NCBI GenBank assembly: GCA_947628385.1
Contig: CANQZS010000062.1
Span: 1 to 8,783 of the forward strand
Reading direction: 5' to 3'
Length of the DNA stretch: 8,783 nucleotides
Source of the DNA: an uncultured Clostridia bacterium
GTDB taxonomy: Bacteria > Bacillota > Clostridia > Oscillospirales > Ruminococcaceae
The notes below the pieces were generated by a model. It was not told the DNA's origin, made no database searches, and saw only the letters and a program-made list of their open reading frames with translations. Within the stretch, counting starts at the first letter, position 1, and the number at the start of each line of letters is the position of its first letter. Positions 1-7,107 of the stretch are shown here, piece by piece. A program made the translations under genes and the position numbers.

Positions 1-236
1 TGTGCTTCAACTGTCACGGAGAGGGCTGCCCCATGTGCAAGAACGAGGGATATATCGAGATCCTCGGCGCGGGTATGGTTCACCCTAAAGTCCTTGAGGG
101 CTGCGGCATTGATCCGGAGGTTTACAGCGGATTTGCGTTCGGTATCGGTCTGGAACGTATAACAATGGGACGTTACGAGATAAACGATCTTCGTCTGCTT
201 TACGAGAACGATATGAGGTTCTTGGGACAATTCTGA
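1..236 (+). CDS. pheS: Phenylalanyl-tRNA synthetase alpha subunit, 3' end only
   Basis: This is the C-terminal part of the catalytic alpha subunit of phenylalanyl-tRNA synthetase, which with PheT charges tRNA-Phe in the cytoplasm. The gene enters from the left edge; the readable frame begins at base 3 and about 77 residues remain before the TGA at 234-236. The class II motif 3 region is clear: GFAFGIGLERITM is the conserved ATP-binding arginine block, preceded by EILGAGMVHPKVL and followed by the usual ending ENDMRFLGQF. At the edge the protein shows CFNCHGEGCPMC, a CxxC-x4-CxxC cluster that looks like a zinc knuckle; from memory such an insert is found in PheS of many Firmicutes and is absent from the E. 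coli protein. A 48-base gap separates it from pheT, so the two are surely cotranscribed. The start and any upstream T-box lie outside the window. Confidence 0.97.
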   Translation, partial: CFNCHGEGCPMCKNEGYIEILGAGMVHPKVLEGCGIDPEVYSGFAFGIGLERITMGRYEINDLRLLYENDMRFLGQF

Positions 237-284
237 TATTTACGATCATGACAATCCAACAAAATAACGAAAGGATAGATTTAA

Positions 285-2702
285 ATGGATCTTTCAATGA
301 GATGGCTGAACGACTACATTGACGTGTCGGATATGCCTATAAAAGAATTCTGCTCGGGACTGACCCTTTCCGGCTCAAAAGTCGAGCGCTGGGAAACGGA
401 GGGTTCGGAGATAAGCAAAGTAGTTGTGGGAAAGCTTCTTTCGGTGGTTCCCCATGAAAATTCCGATCACCTTGTGGTGTGTCAGGTGGACGTGGGCAAA
501 GCCGGAAACGGCGAGCCGTTACAGATAGTTACCGGCGCATCCAACGTAAAGGCAGGAGACATCGTTCCGGTGGCAATGGACGGTTCAACACTGCCAAACG
601 GCGTTAAGATAAAGAAAGGCAAGCTGCGCGGCGTGGAATCAAACGGTATGCTCTGTTCCCTCGGCGAGCTTGGTCTTACGACACATGATTTCCCGTATGC
701 TATCGCCGACGGGATCTTCATCATGCAGGAGGAAGAGGGCTGCGCTCCCTTTGAGCTTGGTCAGGATATACGCGAAGCTATCGGTCTGAACGATACCTCC
801 GTTGAATTTGAGATAACATCAAACCGTCCCGACTGTATGTCCGTTATAGGTCTTGCAAGGGAAACTCATGCCACATTTGACCGTCCATATACGGTGAAAG
901 CTCCCACATTCAAGGGCATTGACGGGGATATAAACTCAATGCTGAAAGTAACTATCCACAATACAAAGCTTTGCCCCAGATATATTGCAGGCGTGGTAAA
1001 GAACGTTAAAATTGCTCCGTCTCCAAGATGGCTGAGAGAACGTCTGAGAGCAAGCGGAGTACGTCCCATAAACAATTTTGTTGACATCACAAACTATGTT
1101 ATGCTTGAATACGGTCACCCAATGCACGCATTTGATATTCGCTATATCAGCGGATCGGAAATAAATATCCGCAATGCAAAAAACGGCGAAACAATTACAA
1201 CTCTTGACGGTGTGGAAAGAGAACTTAACGAAAATATGCTGGTTATTGCCGATGCGGAAAAACCCGTTGCCGTTGCAGGTGTAATGGGCGGCGAATACAG
1301 CGGCATTATGGACGATACTGTGGACGTTGTTTTTGAATCCGCCTGCTTTGACGGTGCTTCCGTCCGCACCACTGCAAAAGCCCTCGGAATGAGAACTGAC
1401 GCTTCCGCGCGCTTTGAAAAGGGTCTTGACCCGCAGAACGCTTATCCTGCGCTAATGAGAGCATTTGAACTGGTTGAAATGCTCGGCTGCGGCGAAGTGG
1501 TAAAAACAATTATCGACGCGGACTATTCCGACAAGACTCCCAAGGGCGTGGAATTCAACGCCGAATGGATAAACAATTTCCTTGGCACGGATATTCCCGA
1601 AGCGGATATGATAAAGTATCTTGAAAAGCTTGATTTCAAGGTGGAGAACGGCAAGGCTTATGCGCCGTCCGTAAGGATCGACATTGAGTGCAAGGCGGAT
1701 ATTGCGGAGGAGGTAGCAAGGCTTTACGGCTACAACAATATTCCCAAGACTATAATACGCGGAGTTGCCGAAGCTCAGCTTTCCGAAAAGCAGAAATTCG
1801 AGAGGAAAATTTCAAACGCTATGGTATCAATGGGCGCATATGAGATCACGACATATTCTTTTATAAGTCCCAAATATTTTGATAAGATAAGACTTCCCGA
1901 AAACAGCCCGTTAAGAAATACCGTAGTTATAACAAACCCGCTGGGCGAGGATACCTCTGTAATGAGAACTACGGTGCTTCCCTCAATGTGTGAGGTGCTT
2001 GCACGGAATTACAACAGCAGGAATCCGGAGGTATGCCTGTTTGAGTTGGGCAGCGAATATATCCCGAACGGCGGGGAGCTTCCCGATGAGCCTGTCCGTC
2101 TTTCTATAGGAATGTACGGCGGCAAAAAGGATTTTTACGACATCAAGGGAATGATAGATTCCATGCTCGATCTCGTGGGCGTTGAGGACGTTGAATATAC
2201 CGCCTGCACCGATACCGCCGTATTTGCGGAGGCAAGCACGTTCCACCCGGGACGCTGCGCTGTGATCTCCAAGAACGGAAAGAATTACGGCATTGTGGGA
2301 GAGCTTCACCCTGAGGTGCTTGAAAATTACGGCATAGGAACAAAGGCTTACGCCGCAAAGATAAACGTTACCGAGCTTATGGAGGAAGCGACCGCAGTTA
2401 AGGTGTTCAAGCCGCTGCCGAAATTTCCCGCAGCTGCAAGAGATCTTGCCATAGTCTGCGACGAAGCGCTTCCTGTGGCTGAGCTTGAAAAAGCCATAAA
2501 GAAAGCCGTGGGAAATATTCTGGAATCGGTAACGCTGTTCGATGTATACAAGGGCAAGCAGATAGCCGAGGGGAAGAAGTCCGTTGCATACTCGATCTCT
2601 ATGCGTTCACATGAGGGAACTCTTACCGATGAACAGGCGGACGCGGCGATCAAGCGTGTTCTCAAGGCTATTACCGAGCTTGGCGCGGAGCTGAGAGCGT
2701 AA
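285..2702 (+). CDS. pheT: Phenylalanyl-tRNA synthetase beta subunit
   Basis: Complete 805-residue beta subunit of the alpha2-beta2 phenylalanyl-tRNA synthetase; it binds tRNA and hydrolyses mischarged Tyr-tRNA-Phe. The length is normal for bacterial PheT. In order one sees the N-terminal MDLSMRWLNDYIDV, an EMAP/OB-fold tRNA-binding domain at about 42-155, the B3/B4 editing domain at about 210-385 (with YGHPMHAFD near 276-284 and RTDASARFEKGLDP near 370-382), the B5 domain at about 421-490 (RIDIECKADIAEEVARLYGY), the catalytic-like core, and a C-terminal ferredoxin-fold anticodon-binding domain from about residue 710 (PLPKFPAAARDLAIV) to the end. The start is set by the AAAGGA at about 269-274 and by the family N-terminus; an ATG four codons in is less likely. 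No frame damage is visible. A terminator follows 8 bases after the TAA. Confidence 0.98.
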   Translation: MDLSMRWLNDYIDVSDMPIKEFCSGLTLSGSKVERWETEGSEISKVVVGKLLSVVPHENSDHLVVCQVDVGKAGNGEPLQIVTGASNVKAGDIVPVAMDGSTLPNGVKIKKGKLRGVESNGMLCSLGELGLTTHDFPYAIADGIFIMQEEEGCAPFELGQDIREAIGLNDTSVEFEITSNRPDCMSVIGLARETHATFDRPYTVKAPTFKGIDGDINSMLKVTIHNTKLCPRYIAGVVKNVKIAPSPRWLRERLRASGVRPINNFVDITNYVMLEYGHPMHAFDIRYISGSEINIRNAKNGETITTLDGVERELNENMLVIADAEKPVAVAGVMGGEYSGIMDDTVDVVFESACFDGASVRTTAKALGMRTDASARFEKGLDPQNAYPALMRAFELVEMLGCGEVVKTIIDADYSDKTPKGVEFNAEWINNFLGTDIPEADMIKYLEKLDFKVENGKAYAPSVRIDIECKADIAEEVARLYGYNNIPKTIIRGVAEAQLSEKQKFERKISNAMVSMGAYEITTYSFISPKYFDKIRLPENSPLRNTVVITNPLGEDTSVMRTTVLPSMCEVLARNYNSRNPEVCLFELGSEYIPNGGELPDEPVRLSIGMYGGKKDFYDIKGMIDSMLDLVGVEDVEYTACTDTAVFAEASTFHPGRCAVISKNGKNYGIVGELHPEVLENYGIGTKAYAAKINVTELMEEATAVKVFKPLPKFPAAARDLAIVCDEALPVAELEKAIKKAVGNILESVTLFDVYKGKQIAEGKKSVAYSISMRSHEGTLTDEQADAAIKRVLKAITELGAELRA

Positions 2703-2710
2703 TTTTAGGA

Positions 2711-2744
2711 GAGCGAGGGGATATTCTCCTCGCTCGCTCGTTTT
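2711..2744 (+). terminator. Intrinsic terminator of pheST
   Basis: An 11-bp stem (2711-2721 with 2725-2735, one G-U pair, loop TAT) begins 8 bases after the pheT stop. The right arm contains a repeated CTCGCTC, so the left GAGCGAG can also pair one repeat farther on (2733-2739), which puts the hairpin directly against GTTTT at 2740-2744. The T run is short, so the terminator may be leaky. Pairing is read directly; function is inferred from form and position. Confidence 0.75.
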
Positions 2745-2895
2745 GCCAGCGGCTATCCTTGGACGGCTTTTTACAGTTAATAACAAACAAATTATGAATT
2801 TCTTAAAAAATGAATTTTTTATTTTGATTTTTTGATTATAATTACAATATTTTGTTAAATTTACAATTAGGAAATTATTTAGTAATGAAATATTA

Positions 2896-2924
2896 AATTA
2901 TTGTATGTGCTTTTCTGTTATAAT
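2896..2924 (+). promoter_or_regulatory. Probable sigma-A promoter of the two-component/HtrA operon
   Basis: A perfect TATAAT at 2919-2924 is preceded by TG and one base (2916-2918), which is an extended -10 element. The -35 region at 17 bp spacing (AATTAT, 2896-2901) is poor, as is common with an extended -10. The A/T tracts upstream could act as an UP element or as binding sites for the regulator. A start near 2931 would give a leader of about 170 bases before the regulator ATG at 3099. It is the only strong promoter-like element in the gap. Confidence 0.55.
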
Positions 2925-2980
2925 AGATAGTGTATACAGTTTTAGTTATATTTTGCTTTCTTTCCCGCGCGCAGAGTTAA

Positions 2981-3046
2981 GCTGTTATCCGACGCGCTTA
3001 GGATATGGAGCCTGTTTCCTTGTCCGAATACGTTGAACCGCTCAAC
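2981..3046 (+). promoter_or_regulatory. Small hairpins in the operon leader
   Basis: Two inverted repeats are visible in the leader. One pairs TATCC (2986-2990) with GGATA (3001-3005), and an outer GCT/AGC (2981-2983 with 3009-3011) could extend it across an internal loop. The second pairs GTTGA (3032-3036) with TCAAC (3042-3046) around ACCGC. Neither has a T run, and I recognise no riboswitch family. They may only be chance structure. Confidence 0.25.
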
Positions 3047-3098
3047 CGCAATTTCTATCGCACTCAAAAGAACGGCATTATGAAAGGATGGTCTAATT

Positions 3099-3803
3099 AT
3101 GTCACTGGGAAAAGTTTTAGTAGTTGACGACGACAATAATATCTGCGAGCTCCTGAAGCTCTACCTCGAAAAGGAAGGCTGGGGGGTAATAGTTTCCCAC
3201 GACGGAGAAGAGGCAGTCGTTAAATTCAACGCTCTCAAGCCGGATATAGTGCTTCTGGACATCATGCTGCCGGAGCTGGACGGCTGGCAGGTGTGCCGTG
3301 AGATCAGAAAAAAATCCAACGTTCCTATAATCATGATAACCGCTAAAAGCGAGACTTTTGATAAGGTACTCGGTCTTGAACTGGGCGCCGACGATTATAT
3401 CGTAAAGCCCTTCGATACCAAGGAGGTAATTGCGAGAATAAAGGCTGTTGCCCGCCGTATAAGCCAGTCAGGCACGGAGGCTGAGGTCAAGGAAGTACGC
3501 TACGATAAGCTCGTCGTAAATATGACAAGATACGAGCTGCGCGTTGACGGAAAGGTAATGGATACTCCTCCGAAAGAGCTGGAGCTGCTGTTCTATCTCG
3601 CTTCAAATCCGAACCGCGTTTATACCCGCGATCAGCTCCTCGATGAGGTATGGGGCTTTGAATACTACGGAGATTCAAGGACCATCGACGTTCATATCAA
3701 GCGCCTGCGCGAAAAGCTCGAGGGAGTTTCCGATAAATGGGCTCTCAAAACCGTATGGGGCGTAGGATATAAATTTGAAGCGGACGAGGACGCTAATGCA
3801 TAA
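3099..3803 (+). CDS. OmpR/PhoB-family response regulator
   Basis: A 234-residue DNA-binding response regulator of ordinary length, acting in the cytoplasm as partner of the kinase encoded next. The receiver domain covers about 5-120: acidic pocket Asp10/Asp11, phospho-acceptor Asp54 in DIVLLDIMLPELDGW, Thr81 in IIMITAKSE, and Lys103 in DYIVKPFD. A winged-helix Trans_reg_C effector domain covers about 133-228 (PPKELELLFYLASNPNRVYTR; SRTIDVHIKRLREKL; WGVGYKF). The start is supported by AAGGA at 3084-3088, ten bases upstream of the ATG. It is the first gene of the operon, behind the extended -10 promoter. Its stop overlaps the kinase start by 8 bases, which suggests translational coupling. Targets are unknown; the downstream HtrA gene and its own promoter are the natural candidates. 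Confidence 0.95.
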   Translation: MSLGKVLVVDDDNNICELLKLYLEKEGWGVIVSHDGEEAVVKFNALKPDIVLLDIMLPELDGWQVCREIRKKSNVPIIMITAKSETFDKVLGLELGADDYIVKPFDTKEVIARIKAVARRISQSGTEAEVKEVRYDKLVVNMTRYELRVDGKVMDTPPKELELLFYLASNPNRVYTRDQLLDEVWGFEYYGDSRTIDVHIKRLREKLEGVSDKWALKTVWGVGYKFEADEDANA

Positions 3804-5211
3804 AAGTATTTCGGGTGAATTCTTTTACCTGAGCGCAGTGTTCCTTACAGCGTCGGTAATATGTATCAGCGCTGTGCTTCTGATAGTTTCCGGAGAATCC
3901 TATAAAGCCGATAAATACGACTTTCTGAATATGATGGTAAAGGAAGCCGTCTCCGAAACAGCTTCCATATATGAAGCTCAGGACGGCGCGGATACGGAAG
4001 CGCTTCAACACGCTTACAGCGATCTGTCCGGAATTTCGGGAGCGGATCTTATACTTGTTGACAAGAACGGCGCTGCTTTGGTTTGTTCCGAAGCACCGCC
4101 GTGTTCTCATAAGGAGAATAATTTCCGGCAGGATATTCTTGATAGGATCACGGAACAGGGATTCAACGAGCTCGGCAGTCTGGATAATTATTATAAGGAC
4201 GATTACTTTATCTCCGCGTACAGGATCGAGCTTTCCGGAGAAACGTTCTATATTTTCGGACAGATGCCAAGTAAAAGCTTCACCAGTTATATAGTCAGGC
4301 TCGTTATCGTTCTTTTGACAGTAACGGTCGTAATATTAGCGTTCGTGTTCCTGATAATGTACCTTGCAACAAAGCGTATGCTCACGCCGGTAAGAGAGAT
4401 GACTCTTGCGGCTAAGCGCTTCGGGAACGGCGATTTCAAAAAGAAAATATATGTAGCGGAGGATAACGAGTTCGGGTTCCTTGCCAATTCGCTTAATAAA
4501 ATGGCAGGCTCGCTGGAACGTACGGAGGAAACAAGAAAGACCTTTATTTCAAACGTTTCACATGAGCTGAAAACTCCTATGACGACCATAGGAGGCTTTA
4601 TCGACGGTATCCTTGACGGAACTATACCTCCGGATAAGCACGAGCATTATCTGAAAATAGTTTCCTCCGAAGTGAACAGACTTTCAAGACTTGTAAGATC
4701 AATGCTGAATATTTCAAAATATGAAGCCGGCGAGCTTACGATAAATAAGGAAAATTTCGATATTATCCCGCTGATAGTTTCCACTCTGCTGAATTTTGAA
4801 AACAGGATCGAGGAAAAAAACATCAGGATACACGGTCTTGACAGGAACACGTTTATCATAAACGCCGACGACGACCTTATAGGTCAGGTCATTTATAACC
4901 TTGTTGAGAACGCCGTTAAATTCGTAAACGAAAACGGCTGTATCGAATTTTCATTCTCCGAGACTGAAAGCGCTTCCCTTATAACCATAAGGAACAGCGG
5001 AGACGGTCTCAGCAGAGACGAAATATCAAAGGTATTTGAACGTTTCTACAAAACTGACGAATCAAGAGGCATCGACCCTACGGGAGTCGGTCTGGGACTT
5101 TCTATAGTAAGCTCTCTTGTAAAGCTCCATGACGGAAATATCACCGTAAGGAGCGAACAGGGCAAATATACCGAGTTCGAACTGTCACTCAGAAGATCCG
5201 ACAACGGCTGA
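3796..5211 (+). CDS. HAMP-domain sensor histidine kinase
   Basis: A 471-residue membrane sensor kinase that should phosphorylate the adjacent regulator. I chose the ATG at 3796 because GAGGA (3786-3790) lies 5 bases upstream; a longer in-frame start (TTG at 3775) has no SD and reaches deeper into the regulator gene. Transmembrane segments lie at about 9-32 and 166-189 and bracket an extracytoplasmic sensor region of about 130 residues. A HAMP linker at about 190-242 and the DHp domain follow, with the phospho-accepting His256 in FISNVSHELKTPM. The ATP-binding domain has the N box (NLVENAVKF, Asn368 and Asn372), the G1 box (RNSGDGL, Asp403), an F box (FERFYKTD) and the G2 box (GVGLGLSIV, 430-438). 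There is no PAS domain. The ligand cannot be told from sequence; the neighbouring protease suggests envelope stress. Confidence 0.95.
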   Translation: MHKSISGEFFYLSAVFLTASVICISAVLLIVSGESYKADKYDFLNMMVKEAVSETASIYEAQDGADTEALQHAYSDLSGISGADLILVDKNGAALVCSEAPPCSHKENNFRQDILDRITEQGFNELGSLDNYYKDDYFISAYRIELSGETFYIFGQMPSKSFTSYIVRLVIVLLTVTVVILAFVFLIMYLATKRMLTPVREMTLAAKRFGNGDFKKKIYVAEDNEFGFLANSLNKMAGSLERTEETRKTFISNVSHELKTPMTTIGGFIDGILDGTIPPDKHEHYLKIVSSEVNRLSRLVRSMLNISKYEAGELTINKENFDIIPLIVSTLLNFENRIEEKNIRIHGLDRNTFIINADDDLIGQVIYNLVENAVKFVNENGCIEFSFSETESASLITIRNSGDGLSRDEISKVFERFYKTDESRGIDPTGVGLGLSIVSSLVKLHDGNITVRSEQGKYTEFELSLRRSDNG

Positions 5212-5231
5212 TGCTGATACGGAGGCGTTAT

Positions 5232-6728
5232 ATGGAAAATAATTTTGATGAAAACAAGCCGGAAAGCACCGATACCGGCAGCTCGGAAAGGATCTCTCCA
5301 TTTGCCGAGCAGAGCTTTTCCGGAACGGAGACGCCGGACTTCGGCACACAGCCGGAGGCACCCGCTCCGAACGGCGCGGCGGAAAACCCTGTAAGACGGA
5401 ACGAACCCTATTATGCTCCGCAGATGAATACCGCTGCCGGTCAGAACGGAATGTATATCCCTCCAAACGGAGCATACGGCGAAGGTGCGCCTGCAAAGCG
5501 AAAGCTCGGCAACGGCTTTTTGTGGGCTATGATAATTGTGATCACCATTCTTTTCGGAATAATTATCATGCTTTCGGCACTGATAGCTTCAAGGACAAAT
5601 ACAAACGTCTCAGATGAAAATAAGGTGCCGGAAAAATATGAAAATCTTTATACCCAACAGGCTCAGCACGTGGAAATAAAGCTTCCCACGTCTCCGAGAC
5701 CGGTCCTTGAAAACGAGCTTTACGCCGATAAGGATACAGGGCTGCTTACTACGGTAGGCGTTGCGGAAGTGTTCCTGCCGTCTCAGGTGAAGATCGAAAT
5801 ATTCGGCGAAATGCCTTATACGGCTGTGTCGTCAGGTTCGGGAGTTATAATTTCTACCGACGGATATATCCTTACCAACGCCCATGTGGTGGACGGCGCG
5901 ACAAGCATTGTCGTAAAGCTTTACGACGGAACGAGCGAAAAGGCTGCATTTGTCGGAATGGACAGAAAAAGCGATCTTGCGGTAGTAAAGATCGACCGCA
6001 GCGACCTTACCGCCGCGGAGATCGGAAGCTCCTCAAGCCTTGTTATAGGAGAGGAGATAGCTATTGCCGGCGCAGGTGGAGGATTTGAAAACACAATTAC
6101 CTACGGACACGTTACCGGTCTTGACAGGACCATTGACACTGACTATATAAGCAGCTCCGAAATACACTGTATCCAGACCGACGCCGCGCTGAACCCGGGC
6201 AATTCCGGAGGCGCGCTGGTAAATATGTACGGTCAGGTGGTGGGGATCGCAGTTGCGCTGATGAACCATGAGACGTATGAAAATATTGGCTTCGGGATAG
6301 CTATTGACGACGCCGTACCCATTGCCGAGGAGATAATCGCAAACGGATATGTAAGCTCACGGACAAGAGTAGGTATATCATATATTTCCATAGGAGACGC
6401 TTCCGCAAGCGATTACGGGATCGAATCCGGACTTTGCGTTATGGAGATAGATCCGAGCTGCGATATTGCATATTCCGGCATAGAGCTTTATGATATTGTA
6501 ACTCATATAAACGGAGTGCGCGTTTTCGGAGCCGAGGAGGTCGCCGAAGCATTAAAGAACAACGTTCCCGGAGACAAGGCGGTGCTTACGGTGTTCCGCA
6601 AGGAGGTCACGGGAGAAACGAAAACGTTTGAGGTCTCGGCGGAGCTTGCGCCGGACACGTCCTCAATATCCGGATATTCCGAAACGATCTCGGAAGAGGA
6701 ATTTACCGGCAGAGACATCATTGATTAA
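5232..6728 (+). CDS. HtrA-like membrane-anchored S1C serine protease with PDZ domain
   Basis: A 498-residue trypsin-like protease of the HtrA/DegP family, predicted to degrade misfolded proteins outside the membrane. The start is the ATG at 5232, with GGAGG at 5221-5225; an ATG overlapping the kinase stop (5211, in TGATG) is in the same frame but has no better SD. Residues 1-94 are a Pro/Gly/Asn/Glu-rich, probably disordered cytoplasmic tail. One transmembrane helix (about 95-119) follows, so the rest lies outside the cell. The protease domain has the full triad: His218 in TNAHVV, Asp248 in KSDLAVVKI and Ser325 in NPGNSGGAL. A single PDZ domain covers about 380-472 (GLCVMEIDPSCDIAYSGIELYDIVTHINGVRV), followed by an acidic Ser/Glu-rich tail. 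It lies 20 bases after the kinase stop and is surely in the same operon, as with CssRS and HtrA in Bacillus, which points to stress control; that is inference. Confidence 0.93.
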   Translation: MENNFDENKPESTDTGSSERISPFAEQSFSGTETPDFGTQPEAPAPNGAAENPVRRNEPYYAPQMNTAAGQNGMYIPPNGAYGEGAPAKRKLGNGFLWAMIIVITILFGIIIMLSALIASRTNTNVSDENKVPEKYENLYTQQAQHVEIKLPTSPRPVLENELYADKDTGLLTTVGVAEVFLPSQVKIEIFGEMPYTAVSSGSGVIISTDGYILTNAHVVDGATSIVVKLYDGTSEKAAFVGMDRKSDLAVVKIDRSDLTAAEIGSSSSLVIGEEIAIAGAGGGFENTITYGHVTGLDRTIDTDYISSSEIHCIQTDAALNPGNSGGALVNMYGQVVGIAVALMNHETYENIGFGIAIDDAVPIAEEIIANGYVSSRTRVGISYISIGDASASDYGIESGLCVMEIDPSCDIAYSGIELYDIVTHINGVRVFGAEEVAEALKNNVPGDKAVLTVFRKEVTGETKTFEVSAELAPDTSSISGYSETISEEEFTGRDIID

Positions 6729-6749
6729 AAAAATTGCGATATGGATAAT
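6721..6749 (+). promoter_or_regulatory. Possible promoter for the CHASE2 gene
   Basis: TTGATT (6721-6726, four of six bases matching a -35 box) and GATAAT (6744-6749, five of six matching a -10 box) are separated by exactly 17 bp and overlap the end of the protease gene. This would allow the CHASE2-type gene to be transcribed apart from the operon. No terminator is visible between the protease gene and this site, so read-through is also likely. It is a prediction from matching alone. Confidence 0.35.
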
Positions 6750-6800
6750 ATTTTTATCGCTGTCGCAGATATTTTGCCGTGCAGGACAAACAAAGCGCCG

Positions 6801-6841
6801 AAAGGAGAAATGCTTTTTCACAAAGCATTATCATAAATATG
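6801..6841 (+). promoter_or_regulatory. SD site separated from the ATG by a perfect hairpin
   Basis: AAAGGAG (6801-6807) is a strong SD, but the ATG of the CHASE2 reading frame lies 31 bases later (6839-6841). Between them AATGCTTT (6809-6816) pairs perfectly with AAAGCATT (6822-6829) around the loop TTCAC. If folded, the hairpin removes 21 bases and leaves an effective spacing of about 10. The SD also lies 2 bases before an ATG at 6810 that opens an 8-codon frame (MLFHKALS, stop 6834-6836), so the site could instead serve a tiny leader peptide. The repeat is seen directly; its effect is inferred. Confidence 0.45.
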
Positions 6842-6972
6842 AAAAGCAAAAGCAAACTATACGCAGCAGCGGAAACAGCAGTATTCTTTATAATTGTGTT
6901 TTTTCTCGCTTTCGGAGATGTGTTCTATTCCTTTGATAATATTCTGCGCGACAGACTTTACCAGACTCCACG

Positions 6973-6997
6973 CGGTATAACAATAAGATCAAGATAA
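6973..6997 (+). other. Frameshift site in the CHASE2 gene
   Basis: The upstream frame is closed by the TAA at 6995-6997. The downstream frame is open only from 6940, just after TGA-TAA at 6934-6939, so the change of frame must lie within 6940-6997. Protein similarity puts it right after QTPRG. A single missing A in the AA of TATAACAATAAG would explain it. No classic X-XXY-YYZ slippery heptamer is seen, so programmed frameshifting is unlikely; mutation or a sequencing error fits better. Confidence 0.7.
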
Positions 6998-7107
6998 TTG
7001 CCATTGACGACAAGACCCTTGAGGAGCTCGGAACGTTCGGAACATGGTCAAGACAGACCTACGCCGACGTTATAAACGCTCTGGGGGATTATCCCGCCGT
7101 TACGGCA

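Larger units (their letters stand above)
2703..3098. other. Gene-free gap between pheT and the regulator operon
   Basis: This 396-base stretch has no credible gene. After the pheT terminator, about 2770-2940 is extremely AT-rich, with A and T tracts such as A6-TGAA-T6 at 2805-2820. The heptamer TTACAAT occurs twice (2842-2848 and 2861-2867), and AAATTATT also occurs twice (2872-2879 and 2895-2902). The promoter of the two-component operon lies at its right end. From about 2960 to 3098 the composition returns to that of the neighbouring genes, forming an untranslated leader with small hairpins. The short open frames in it have no usable SD and resemble nothing I know. Confidence 0.7.

Noticed and set aside
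1983..2309. 108-residue minus-strand frame inside pheT
   Set aside because: Shadow frame opposite a well-conserved pheT region; no SD or known domain.
2805..2820. A6-TGAA-T6 inverted repeat as a terminator
   Set aside because: The stem is only A-T pairs and too weak, and the GC-rich hairpin at 2711 already serves pheT; it is more likely an ordinary A/T tract.
3005..3127. 40-codon frame overlapping the start of the response regulator gene
   Set aside because: AGGA lies only one base before its ATG, the product resembles nothing known, and the regulator has its own properly spaced SD. A TAG directly upstream prevents extension.
2942..3136. 64-residue frame on the minus strand across the leader
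   Set aside because: It overlaps the regulator start, has no recognisable motif, and contradicts the + strand promoter and SD.
3775..3798. Earlier TTG start for the histidine kinase
   Set aside because: It lacks an SD and adds seven residues inside the regulator gene, whereas ATG 3796 has GAGGA five bases upstream.
5211..5234. ATG at 5211 overlapping the kinase stop as the protease start
   Set aside because: The ATG at 5232 in the same frame has GGAGG six bases upstream, which is ideal.
6741..6836. 31-codon frame between the protease and CHASE2 genes
   Set aside because: There is no SD before its ATG; it is simply the protease frame staying open after its stop. Only its last eight codons (from the ATG at 6810) have an SD nearby, and that is covered as the hairpin finding.
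6940..6997. Programmed -1 frameshift in the CHASE2 gene
   Set aside because: No slippery heptamer and no obvious stimulatory structure; with the second lesion farther down, mutation or sequence error is the simpler explanation.
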